Assembly: GCA_905221605.1 (NCBI GenBank)
Contig: CAJNDS010002118.1
Location: 310,001 to 374,000 of the forward strand
Source of the DNA: Symbiodinium natans
Lineage: Eukaryota; Sar; Dinophyceae; Suessiales; Symbiodiniaceae
DNA: 64,000 nucleotides
Reading direction: 5' to 3'
Shown here: positions 1-8,535 of the stretch, piece after piece
Position numbering within the stretch: position 1 is the stretch's first letter
How the letters are laid out: every line of letters begins with the position of its first letter
The notes under the pieces: generated by a model
Told to the model about the DNA's origin: nothing
The model's input: the letters and a program-made list of their open reading frames with translations, nothing else
Database searches by the model: none
Position numbers and translations under genes: made by a program

Positions 1-187
1 GACTGAGGATGAGGAGGAGGATGAGGAGGATTGATATGGGTTTAGGGTTTAGGGTTTAGGGTTTAGGGTTTAGGGTTTAGGATGATACGATGATTTTGTG
101 ATGATGGCGACGATGACGATGACACCGGCGAAAGCAACGTTGCCGCAGTTGGTGCCTGTTATGTTCAAGACATAAAGTCTCAGAGCT

Positions 188-293
188 TTTGGGGGCCTTA
201 ATACTTAGAACAGGGTTTTGGGAGGTTGCTATAGTATAAGTATAAAGGGCCCAGACGGGAAAACTATCAGAAATTATTCCGACCCCTATATAA
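188..293 (+). mobile_element. IE-F element copy, probable intron content of the 5' UBL gene
   Basis: About 105 bp starting GGGGCCTTAATACTTAG and ending in AATTATTCCGACCCC; the two ends are imperfect inverted repeats. Related copies lie near 7.6-7.97 kb and 27.65 kb. It sits downstream (minus sense) of the last visible exon of the UBL gene at 325-933, so it is probably within that gene's next intron. To its left are a short TTTAGGG array (41-82) and no recognisable exon. Confidence 0.5.
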
Positions 294-324
294 CCTGACT
301 GCACAGCTTTTTGGAAACAGGTGC

Positions 325-933
325 CTCTTGCACCGAACCGTTTCTGGCGGAAGCTATGAGCTCTTCCACTTGTGTCGTGGAAGGGCTGGCGAAAGAAAGC
401 ACAACGAGTTCCAGATCAAGAGCAGAGTCGAGCTCATCGGCATCGTCCAGATTGCAACCCTGGAGGATGAGCCTCTGCCTCTTAGGTAGGCGCAGTAGAA
501 CCATCTTATAATAAGATAAGGGGGACCCATAACAAAAAAAGGGAAAAGGGTACCACTGGGCGACCAAACATAAACCCTGAACCCGATTTTAGAGGAGATT
601 GATATTTAGAAGTTTGAATAGAATTGTGAGGAAATTTTCAGTAGTTGAAATTCAGTGGCCATCAACTAAGATTTTCTATTTATATCAGTCCTAAATCGAA
701 ATACTGAATTTGGATTTTGGTGCGAGTAGTCTATACATATGTATATATATATATATGCTTGCTCTAAACCCTAAATCCTAAACCCTAACCCCTAAACCCT
801 AAACCCCCTGCCTGAAGCGTGGCGGCAGGCCATGCAGCTCATGCAGCCGCTGCTTGACTTCCCTCACGCTGCTCACCTCCTCCACAGGCATGGCAGTCAT
901 CTCTTCGCCCGAGAGCATGCGGATGCGCAGCAT
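325..933 (-). CDS. Ubiquitin-like domain protein, 5' part of a UBL-ankyrin gene (partial)
   Basis: Two exons, 933-812 (122 nt) and 478-325 (154 nt). The ATG at 933 opens MLRIRMLSGEEM, followed by an SSVREVKQRLHELHGLPPRF block typical of the helix/strand of a ubiquitin-like fold. The intron splits an Arg codon (AG|G) with a GC donor and a ...AAGAG acceptor. Exon 2 reads QRLILQG..LDDADELDS..LELVVLSF and ends QE just before a GC donor. The homologous genes at 8.5, 54 and 60 kb then continue with VES(L/M)LQLPLDPD and ankyrin repeats, which are not seen here and should lie left of base 1. Unlike gene 59664-61211, exon 2 is not split after the LEL/LGL position. UBL-ankyrin proteins are abundant in Symbiodiniaceae; their function is not established, with protein-protein binding expected. 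Confidence 0.72.
485..569 (-). mobile_element. IE-A element inside UBL intron 1
   Basis: The right part carries the IE-A signature: GGGTACCACTGGGCGACC on the + strand, preceded by a purine-rich stretch and an imperfect complement (CCTTATC/GATAAGG). It ends 6-10 nt from the acceptor of the exon at 478. Related copies occupy 20243-20357, 25456-25566, 42860-42960, 49861-49971 and 60937-61089. Confidence 0.5.
570..811. repeat. Intron remainder with degenerate CCCTAAA array (755-810)
   Basis: AT-rich unique sequence with a short TATA microsatellite near 740-755, followed by CCCTAAA-type repeats that end 1-5 nt from the 5' splice site of the exon at 812. On the minus strand the intron therefore begins GCAGGGGG and then TTTAGGG units. 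Confidence 0.6.
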
Positions 934-959
934 CCTGGGCAGAGGAGCCTGATGAAGCG

Positions 960-1020
960 GTTTAGGGTTTAGGGTTTAGGGTTTAGGGTTTAGGTTTTAG
1001 GGTTTGGAGTTTGGGGTTTT
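960..1020. repeat. TTTAGGG array upstream of UBL exon 1
   Basis: Tandem TTTAGGG units drifting to TTTGGGG. They begin about 27 nt upstream (minus sense) of the UBL start codon, so either the 5' UTR or an intron in it ends in CCCTAAA. Confidence 0.7.
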
Positions 1021-1032
1021 GGGTTTTTTGAG

Positions 1033-1094
1033 CTACTCAAAGTCCGACGTGCCAGAGCCGGTCATGCCTGCGAATTCAAGGCCGGCGCCTCCCC
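1033..1094 (-). CDS. Probable 3'-terminal exon, unrecognised gene
   Basis: After an AATATAG|G acceptor the minus strand reads GGAGLEFAGMTGSGTSDFE and stops (TAG at 1033-1035). The acceptor lies just beyond an IE-C element (1112-1218), matching the pattern of elements filling introns. No family recognised; short length keeps this uncertain. Confidence 0.4.
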
Positions 1095-1111
1095 CTATAT
1101 TATGCCTTACC

Positions 1112-1218
1112 TTAGTTGTCCAGTAACCTGGGGGAACTAAAGGTTAACCTTTGGGATTATAAGGGGATTCGATTACCCCAAAAAGGTTAAAGGTTACCCA
1201 CTCTACTACTAGGTTACC
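1112..1218 (+). mobile_element. IE-C element
   Basis: Begins TGTCCAGTAACCTGGGGGAA, contains AAAGGTTAACCTTTGGG (itself a near-palindrome) and ends AAAGGTTACCCACTCTACTA. Near-identical copies at 1328-1433 and 37502-37600. A divergent copy forms an intron of the UBL-ankyrin gene at 55563-55678. Confidence 0.7.
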
Positions 1219-1327
1219 CAGAGGGCCCATTTGTACTACGATTATGGACTTAGGTACCCCCAAAACCGTATTTAGAAGGGTTTTCGGGCACCGAATGCCA
1301 TAATGGTACTAGAAATGGACCCTACGG

Positions 1328-1433
1328 GTTCGTTGTCCAGTACCTAGGGGGGGACTAAAGGTTAACCTTTGGGAATATAAGGGGATTAAATAACCCCAAA
1401 AAGGTTAAAGGTTTCCTACTCTACAACTAAGAT
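1328..1433 (+). mobile_element. IE-C element, second copy
   Basis: TGTCCAGTACCTAGGGGGGG ... AAAGGTTAACCTTTGGG ... CCTACTCTACAACTAAG, about 85% like the copy 110 bp to its left and in the same orientation. The pair looks like two insertions or a tandem duplication. No clear exon is visible between 1434 and 2763; that stretch holds isolated CCCTAAA/TTTAGGG patches and unique sequence. Confidence 0.7.
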
Positions 1434-2518
1434 GACTACATCACCTGGGCTGCTATAGCGACAGTCTAGGACTCAAGGTTATACTTGTTTTATGGTTAGG
1501 GGTGCATTCAGTCAGAATGGGCACTTCGGATTTCTTGAGAATGTTCGTATAGAATGATTCTGAAGGGCGTGCTATTGGCAGCTCTTTTGCGCAAACCCTG
1601 AACCCTAAAGCAGCGGCGTCTCACGACCTCATACCCTCCATTAAGCCCGAGCCTATGACCCTAAACCCTATAAGCCCAACATCCTGAAGGTCTCCACCTC
1701 CTTGTAAAATTGACATTGCAAAGTACACCCTAAACCCTCAGCCCCACCCTACTAACAAAGACTGCCATGAAGGTGCCATGAAGGTGCTTGCGCCTTTTTG
1801 GCGAGCTTTTGGGGTCGTAAGGGTAGAGAAATCCTCCTTAAACCCTTATATCAACCTTGAAATTTAAACCCTAACCTGAAAGTAAGTGCTGGACTCACGT
1901 CTTCAGATTCTAGGGCACCAGGGTTTCGGGCTTTACCCGAACTGAAGGCCCAAACACCGCGGATTCGGGTGTCGGGCTACCAAAGCGCTCAAACACCTAA
2001 ACACCAGAATATCCCTAAACTTAGGGTGTAGGTTTAGGGTTTCGGGTTTGAGTCCCTGAACCAAACCCCAACCCGGAACCCCGAAACCCCAACGAACCTG
2101 CATGCCGCCATGCGTCTTTGGGTGTACACAAACCTGCCACAGAAGCAACGGGGGAGGCTTTACCATTGAGGGGCTTAGCGTTCAGGGCTTAGGGTTTGGG
2201 GTTCTTGCTCCGCAGACGACAACTAACCCCAAACCATCCGCCTGCTTGGACGATCAGCCTCAACCTATATGAACCCTAATCCACACACCGCCAGAAGCCC
2301 GAGAGAGTGTGAGGGATACAAACCTAACCCCTGGAGAAGTCCAAAACACCTGTACGAAGCCTTAGCCCCGAAAGCCACAACCCCTGTCTAAACCCTAAAC
2401 CCAATGCCCAAAGCTCCACATGCCCTGCACCCTAAAGCTTGCACACGGGCGGCTGGCTCAGGCGAGGCGGGACAAGGGCTTCGAACCGCTTCAACGGGGT
2501 TTAGGGTCTCCGGAAACC

Positions 2519-2750
2519 CTCAACCCTAAACCCTAAACCCCAAACCCCAAACCCCAAACCCTAAACCCCAAACCCCAAACCCTAAACCCCAAACCCTATA
2601 GACCCTAAACCCTTTCCAGTGTAGGGCTCTTGGGGTCTTGGGGGGGATATGTATCGCTAGGCTCCCTGGCAACCTGAAGCTCCACACCCTAAACCCTAAA
2701 CCCTAAACCCTAAACCCTAAACCCTAAACCCTAGACCCTGAACCCTAAAC
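2519..2750. repeat. Mixed CCCTAAA/CCCCAAA arrays
   Basis: Two runs (2519-2610 and 2688-2750) of CCCTAAA with CCCCAAA variants, separated by unique sequence. The right run ends about 14 nt from the donor of the exon at 2764. Confidence 0.8.
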
Positions 2751-2763
2751 CCGAAAGCCTTGC

Positions 2764-2819
2764 CTTGAGCTCCTCTCGCCGCGAAAGGTAGGCCTGCATG
2801 AGGGCGAGGTGTTGGTTCA
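2764..2819 (-). CDS. Internal exon, unrecognised gene
   Basis: The minus strand reads QHLALMQAYLSRREELK and then a GC donor (AAG|GCAAGGC) followed within 12 nt by TTTAGGG. The 5' boundary is unclear: either the exon begins right after CCCTGAAC (no AG) or after CATGCAG|GCC, which would leave a 30-nt exon. The helical, charged peptide fits a coiled coil but is too short to assign. Confidence 0.5.
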
Positions 2820-2935
2820 GGGTTTAGGGTTTAGGGTTTAGGGTTTAGGGTTTAGGGTTTAGGGTTTTAGGGTCTTTAGGGTCTAGGGTTTAGGGTTTAG
2901 GGTTTAGGGTTTAGGGTTTGGGGTTTGGGGTTTAG
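2820..2935. repeat. TTTAGGG array
   Basis: Fairly pure TTTAGGG units with two longer variants near 2870 and TTTGGGG at the right end. Flanks the exon at 2764-2819 on its acceptor side. Confidence 0.85.
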
Positions 2936-3444
2936 GGGAAATCTTCGGGTAACGAACTTAAGCAAGGGTTCTTGCCGTGAGGTAGGGAATGGCTGTGACC
3001 GCTTTGTCAGGCGCGATAAGGCAGAGGCTTCATGTGACGTGAGGCTTATACTGCTGGTACCCCCGAAAGGAAACCACAAAATCTATGAATATATGCATAT
3101 ATACACATATGTGCGTTTCTATTTTTATTTATGTTTATATATATATATGTATAAATTTAAATCTGTTTATTTAGATAATTTTATGGTATATATACATATA
3201 CACACACTCACCAGACTAAATAAGGAACTCTATATGCACATAAACCCCGTTTCACATAGAGGGTTCAGGTTGTGGGGGCATAGGCTTTATAGAGGGTCTC
3301 AGGTACTCACGGTGCCTTTGATTAGCTTTAGGGGTTTGAGGGTAGAACCCTAAACTCTGCATTGAGGTCTGGCTTTAGGGGGTCCCAAGTCCCAAAGCCC
3401 TACACCACAGCGAATAGGGGTGTATCCCTAAACTCCAAAAAGCA

Positions 3445-3481
<37 letters not shown>

Positions 3482-5327
3482 CTACCACCTATACCTCCCC
3501 TGCCACCTCCCCCGTCCCCGCCCCCCCTTCCCCGCCCCCCGCCCCTCCCCCGCCGGTTCTACCAGGAAACCAGAAATCCAGACTGGGCAAACCCCCCTGT
3601 TTCTTAGTAGGGAAGAGGGAATGAGGGCCCTACATATACCCTTTAAGGGAAGATATAAATAAATGAATAAATATATATATATATACATATATATATATAT
3701 GTACATTTGTTTACCCTTCCAAGGTATATCTCGGGCCCTCATTCCCGTCCCTACGAAGAACCAGCCAGAAAAAGGGCCTAAAATCGAATGCCTGCATGGA
3801 TGGATTGTGCGCCACGTAGTCCACCCTCACGACCTGAGACTTTGGGCGTATAGGGTTTAGGGTTTAGTGGTTTTAGGTTTAGGGTTTTGGGATCTTGGGT
3901 TTGGGGTTTAGGGTTTAGGGTTTAGGGTTTGGGGCTTGGGGTGTTGGGGTTTAGGATCAACGGGTTTAGGGTTTAGGGTCATTGGGTTTAGGGTTTAGGG
4001 ATAGTTTCGGGTTTAGAGTTTGGGGTTTAGGGAGTTTCAAGTTTAGGATTTGGGGATATAGGGGTTTAGGGTTTTAGGGTTTAAAAGGGTTTAGGGTTCG
4101 AGCGGGACTTGATCGCAGACTGAGCTCTACGCAGTCCTAAGCACGACCTGGATGTTCGGGAACCTCATCTAGACCCAGGAGTAAAAAGGGAACCCTGTTG
4201 GGTTGTAAGGGAACCCCAAATCCCCCCCCCCCCCCCCGCAAAAACAGGAAATAAGGGCCTTCTCCGGGTCAACTGTAGTCATGACCCCACTTGTTCCGTC
4301 CCCGAGAGTCCTAATCGCCCAGTAAACCCTAAACCCAAACCGCTGGACTAGCCCTGTCAACCCTACAACCCCAAACCGCTGGACCCCCTCAACCTAAAAA
4401 GCCCCAAACCCTAAACCCTAAATACCACAAAACCCTAAACCCAAAACACCACAAAAGCCTAAACCCTAAACCCCAAATGAAACACAAACCCCTAAACCCC
4501 CAAATCCCCACACCTTCACACCGTAAGGTGCGCTGCTTGCTTAAGGCTTGCAGATCAAGGTTCCGCCCCCCCCCCCCCCCTCCCCGCCCCTAACGAGGCG
4601 TGAGCCCTTTGGGGTTTAGGGTTTAGGGTTTAGGATTTAGGGTTTGGGGTTTAGGGTTTAGGGTTTGGGGTTTAGGGTTTGGGGTTTATAGGGTTTAGGG
4701 GTTTCAGGGAAAGGCGTTTGGCCTACAAACCCTAAGCCCTAAAGCCTTTGTAACCCGAAATTGGACTTGCTATTCTGGCTGAAACCACGTGGACTCAAGG
4801 GTTACCCTAAGGGTCTCTGTAACTAAATAGGGAATACCTGGGCCTTAAAGTACTTCCTATATAGGGACTATGGGGCCCAAGTATAAAATCGCAAAGTACA
4901 TGGACCCCTAGGGTTAGGTATATAGGGACTAGTATATAGGCTTCGAAAAGGGAATGCGATTAAGGGTCCTTTCTAAGGGGTCCCTCCTTTCGGTCCCTTG
5001 AAGCTAGGGTTTAGGGTTTAGGGGTTTAGGGGTTTAGGGGTTTAGGGGTTTTGGGGTTTAGGGGTTTAGGGGTTTAGGGGTTTAGGGCTTTAGGGCTTTA
5101 GGCTAAGGATTTACAACTGCACCTTGAGATCTTTCAACAAGGAGCGCAGTTGACCACCGCCCGCGGCATACCTACTGGTGGCGACGTGTCCTCTTCCCTG
5201 GAGTACCAGTCTCCCAAATACCCCTAAACCCTAAACCCTAAACCCTAAACCCTAAACCCTAAACCCTAGCCCCTAACCCCAAACCCGAAACCCTAAACCC
5301 AAACCCTAAACCCCAAGCCCCCCTTGC
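2936..5327. other. No recognisable exon; microsatellites, C-run and telomere-like patches
   Basis: Holds (TA)n-rich stretches at 3085-3205 and 3663-3705, a C homopolymer of about 30 bp near 3449-3478 with C-rich sequence beyond it, an IE-K element at about 4832-4932 (AAGTACATGGACCCCTAGGG), and telomere-like arrays near 3845-4085, 4610-4690, 5005-5100 and 5221-5310. A unique block at 5110-5215 is open on both strands but has TTTAGGG left and CCCTAAA right, opposite to the usual exon flanks, so I do not call it. Confidence 0.6.
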
Positions 5328-5405
5328 CTCCAGCTCGCAAGCCAAAGTGTTGACGAAGTCGTGGTCCGATCGTACACCCCGGGCGCCGATAAGGTCGATG
5401 AAGGC
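5328..5405 (-). CDS. Internal exon, phase 0, unrecognised gene
   Basis: 78 nt = 26 codons between CTAGCAG| and a GC donor (GAG|GCAAGGGG). Reads AFIDLIGARGVRSDHDF then VNTLACELE. Left flank is CCCTAAA, right flank TTTAGGG. The codon pattern is GC-rich in third positions and there is no stop in this frame. No domain recognised. Confidence 0.6.
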
Positions 5406-5587
5406 CTGCTAGGTTTAGGGTTTAGGGTTTCGGGTTTAGGGTTTAGGGCTTAGGGTTTAGGGTTTTGGGTTCAGGGCCTAGGTGAAGGCCTTCAGAGTAT
5501 ACCTTACACCCCTTACAGGTTTGGTGTGGGGTTCAGGGTTTTAAGGCTTAATAGCTAAGGCCCACTTGAGGGTTTAGGGTTTAGGCT

Positions 5588-5700
5588 TGGCTGCACTTAG
5601 GAGGGTAGGAAAAAGCTAAACTTTTAGCTGCCTTATTCAGAAGCCCAAAAAAACCCAAAAAGGCTAAAGATCTAAAGTTACAGTAAAGCACCACAAAGAA
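5588..5700 (+). mobile_element. IE-G element
   Basis: Starts TGGCTGCACTTAGGAGGGTA, contains an internal complement (AGCTAAACTTTTAGCTGCC) and ends CTAAAGTTACAGTAAAGCAC. A closely similar copy of the same length lies at 28236-28344 in the same orientation, giving clear homology over about 110 bp. Confidence 0.75.
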
Positions 5701-5912
5701 CTAGCCCTAAACCCTAAACCCTAAACCCTAAGAAGGTTTAGGGTTTTTAGGGAGTATGGGGATGGTTAAGCTCTCCCTGAATGCATAGCCTTCTACTTCT
5801 GCATGAAGGTTGTACCTAAGGGCTCGGGCACAGCAAAGCATGTGAAGAAGATGAACCCTAAAACCTAAACCCTAAACCCTAAATCCTAAACCCTAAACCC
5901 TAAACCCTGAAC

Positions 5913-5974
5913 CGTTTTGAGACAGCTGTAGGACTCTGTTGAAGCAGTTGGGGCGCAGGGCTTGTGGCATCTGG
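5913..5974 (-). CDS. Internal exon, unrecognised gene
   Basis: Acceptor CTGACAG|, reading QMPQALRPNCFNRVLQLSQN, donor AAAACG|GTTCAGGG leading straight into CCCTAAA-derived sequence (TTTAGGG in the transcript). Flanks follow the usual CCCTAAA - exon - TTTAGGG order, although the right array starts about 95 bp away. Confidence 0.45.
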
Positions 5975-6376
5975 CTGTCAGGCAAAGACGGTTAGGGCTC
6001 AGTTCTCCTTCTTTCAGACCATGTAATCATGTTAAAGCTTCTGCGAGGTTGAGACTGCAATGGGAAGAGTTTAGGGTTTAGGGTTTAGGGTTTGGGGTTT
6101 AGGGTTTAGGGTTTAGGGTTTAGGGTTTGGGGTTTAGGGTTTTGGTGCTTCGGGATGATGGGCCATCTGTAGTCCATAATTTGAAATCCCAAGAATGGGT
6201 ACAAACCGGCTAGCTTAGGAAGCGGGCCCCCCTCCCTAAACCCTAAACCCTAAACCCTAAACCCTAAACCCCAAACCCTAAACCCTAAACCCTACACCCT
6301 AAACCCTAAACCCTAAACCCTAAACCCGAAACCCTAAACCCTAAACCCTCCATGTCTATCGCAAACACTCAACAGC

Positions 6377-6463
6377 CTGCATGTCCAATTGGAAGGCCGG
6401 CGATCGGACTTGCTCAGCCCAGTTTGCCCGCTGACCTTGTCATTGGCTTCTTTGAGCTTCGGC
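6377..6463 (-). CDS. Internal exon, unrecognised gene
   Basis: Acceptor AAAAG|, reading PKLKEANDKVSGQTGLSKSD then RRPSNWTC, GC donor (TGCAG|GCTGTTGAG). Pure CCCTAAA units lie on the left (6236-6350) and TTTAGGG variants on the right (6466-6520). Confidence 0.55.
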
Positions 6464-6669
6464 CTTTTAGGGTTCATAGGGTTCATAGGGTTTAGGGTTT
6501 AGGGTTTAGGGTTTAGGGTTTGGCAGGGTTCATAGGGTTTTGGATGAAAGGTTACAAGACTGTGCCTTGCAATATGCGCGATGGCGCCTTTAAAGCTTAA
6601 CCCCTGCAAGCCCTAAACCCTAAACCCTAAACCCTAAACACTAAACCCTAAACCCCTAAGCATGAGAAC

Positions 6670-6800
6670 CCTTCTAAGAAGGTCCTTCTCCTCCTGCACC
6701 AAGAGGCCGGGGCCCGCGAAAGCGCTATGCCTCGGCACTCGCAGTGGGTTGGCAAGGGGGGGAGGGTGGCACCAGACATACTTCCGGCGAGCCTCCAGGC
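6670..6800 (-). CDS. Internal exon, unrecognised gene
   Basis: 131 nt after TTAGAG|, reading LEARRKYVWCHPPPLANP, then LRVPRHSAFAGPG and LLVQEEKDLLRR, ending at a GT donor. The antisense frame is also open. It is flanked by CCCTAAA-type sequence on both sides, so it departs from the usual orientation. Confidence 0.45.
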
Positions 6801-6916
6801 CTCTAATTCGTGCAAAACCCCGAAACCCTAAATCTGCAAAACCATAAACCCCAGCAGTCTGAAGCACTCAAACCCTACACCCCACGACACGACACCCCCC
6901 AAAACCCTAAAACGCT

Positions 6917-7464
6917 TACACCAGAAGAAAAAATCCTAAGCCCCAAGCCCTAAACCCAAACCCGAAACCCCAAGCCCCAAACCCTAAACCCCAAACCCCA
7001 AGCCCCAGACCCTAAACCCCAAACCCCAAACCCTAAACCCCAAACCCTAAACCTAAACCTCAAACCCTAAACCCCAAGCCCCAAACCCCAAACCCTAAAC
7101 CCCAAAACCCTAAACCCCACACCCTAAACCCCAAACTTAACCCTAAACCCCAAACCCTAAACCCCAAACCCTAGACCCTAAACCCCAACCCTAAACCCTG
7201 AACCCCAAACCCTAAACCCCAAGCCCCAAACCCTAAACCCCAAACCCTACACCCTAAACCCCAAACCCTAAACCCTAAACCCCAAACCCTAAACCCCAAG
7301 CCCCAAACCCTAAACCCCAAACCCCAAACCCTAAACCCTAAACCCCAAACCCTAAACCCTAAACCACAAGCCCCAAACCCCAAGCCCCAAACCCTACACC
7401 CTAAACCCCAAACCCTAAACCCCAAACCCCAAGCCCCAAACCCTAAACCCTAAACCCTAAACCC
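6917..7464. repeat. Long mixed CCCTAAA / CCCCAAA / CCCCAAGC array
   Basis: About 550 bp of interleaved CCCTAAA, CCCCAAA and CCCCAAGC heptamer variants with no long homogeneous block. The variant order looks partly periodic, suggesting duplication of multi-unit segments. It ends 3 nt from the GC donor of the exon at 7467. Confidence 0.9.
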
Positions 7465-7466
7465 GC

Positions 7467-7566
7467 CTCAAGCAGGAAGCCGGGTCGCTGCTCGTAGATC
7501 TGGCGAAGCATCAGCTGCGCCAGCCCCGTCGACGAGCAGGAAGAGTCGACCACCAGGGAGAGGTAC
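7467..7566 (-). CDS. Internal exon, unrecognised gene
   Basis: 100 nt. After TTTTAG| it reads YLSLVVDSSCSSTGLAQLML then RQIYEQRPGFLLE, with a GC donor (GAG|GCGGGTTTAGGG). The VDSSCSST core superficially resembles a ketosynthase active-site cysteine block, but the surrounding residues do not follow that family, so I leave it unassigned. The first about 20 nt of this exon recur twice in the adjacent intron (see findings). Confidence 0.6.
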
Positions 7567-7599
7567 CTAAAAGGTTTAGGGTTTAGGGTTTAGGGTTTG

Positions 7600-7965
7600 G
7601 GGTTTAGGGGCCTCAATAATTACAGTAGGGTTTTTTTGGGGGGAGGGGGGACGGGGGGTATTGTGGTATGTTTGTAAGAAGGCCAATAGGGAGAGGTACC
7701 TAAGATATAGGGGGCCTTAATAAGTAGAATGGGGTTTAGGGTTTAGGGTTTAGGGTGTAGGGTTTAGGGTTTAGGGTTTGGGGTTTGGGGTTTGGGGTTT
7801 AGGGTTTAGGGTTTAGGGTTTAGGGTTTAGGGCCATAATAACTAGACTTTTTTTTTTGGGGGGGGGGAGGGGGCGGGGGGGTACTTAGAGTATGTTTGTA
7901 AAAAGGCTACCAGGGAAAGGTACCTAATAGAGGGGAATCAATAGTTCGAATAGGGTTAAGGGTTT
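7600..7965 (+). mobile_element. IE-F elements, two or three copies interrupted by telomere-like array
   Basis: GGGGCCTCAATAATTAC (about 7608), GGGGGCCTTAATAAGTAG (about 7708) and GGGCCATAATAACTAG (about 7832) mark successive element starts. G-runs after T-runs (7627-7658, 7849-7878) and a TTTAGGG array (7735-7830) sit at the equivalent internal position of different copies. Each copy then has a GTATGTTTGTAA core. Confidence 0.6.
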
Positions 7966-8027
7966 GGGGTTTAGGGTTTAGGGTTGAGGGCTTAGGGCTC
8001 AGGGTTTAGGGAGGTTTAGGGCGCGGC

Positions 8028-8123
8028 TTCCGACTCGCGTGCTGCGACTTTTCTTGCGAGCGCTCCGCCTGAAGAGCTGAGATGCCCACGATCCAGCGCG
8101 GCAGCGCGGTAGAATTCCAGGGT
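8028..8123 (-). CDS. Internal exon, phase 0, unrecognised gene
   Basis: 96 nt = 32 codons. Acceptor CCCCTAG|, reading TLEFYRAAALDRGHLSSSGG then ALARKVAARESE, GC donor (GAA|GCCGCG). If unspliced it would stop at a CCC-TAA in the adjoining telomere-like repeat. Strongly protein-like with GC-rich third positions. Confidence 0.55.
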
Positions 8124-8298
8124 CTAGGGGTTTAGGGCTTGGACAAGAGGCCCGGGGGTTTAGGGTTTAGGGTTTGGGGTTTGGGGTTTAGGGTTTAGGG
8201 TTTGGGGTTTTGGGGTTTAGGGTTTAGGGTTTGGGGTTGAGGCTTTAGGGCCGTTAAAGAGGCTTAGGGTTCTTAATAGGGTTCAAGCCCCGGCACAG

Positions 8299-8422
8299 GT
8301 CACCATCTTTGAAATTGACCGTGGGTGAGACGGTGGCGATGGCAGCACTGCCACGAGAAGCCCTTGCTGCGCAGGCGCGCACGTTCGACGAATACATGGG
8401 CCCTTGTCTGCAGTTCCCTTCT
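8299..8422 (+). CDS. Possible plus-strand exon (strand uncertain)
   Basis: Between GGCACAG| and TCT|GTAAGT the + strand is open for 41 codons and protein-like (SPSLKLTVGETVAMAALPRE...TFDEYMGPCLQFPS). The minus strand is also open here (TRAHVFVERARLRSKGF...) with usable CTGCAG| and |GTGACC sites at 8407 and 8304. The ideal GTAAGT donor favours plus; the minus bias of the window favours minus. Confidence 0.35.
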
Positions 8423-8535
8423 GTAAGTTTCTGACTCGGGGTTTAGGGTTTAGGGCCTAGGGTTTAGGGTTTAGGTTGCATGTAGAGGCACCCCTCAGAA
8501 AAGGGAACTACAACGAGGGCCAGCTACGGTTTGTA

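Noticed and set aside
1-100. Chromosome end (true telomere) at the left edge
   Set aside because: The TTTAGGG run at 41-82 is only about six units and is one of dozens of interstitial arrays in both orientations; coding sequence lies on both sides of such arrays.
3362-3607. Proline-rich open frame
   Set aside because: Runs through a C homopolymer and C-rich low-complexity sequence; no other support.
5110-5215. Exon candidate between 5110 and 5215
   Set aside because: Open on both strands but the flanking repeats are in the opposite order to nearly all exons and splice sites are poor.
7467-7566. Ketosynthase active-site exon (VDSSCSST)
   Set aside because: Only the Cys neighbourhood matches; the residues before and after do not follow the family, so kept as unassigned.
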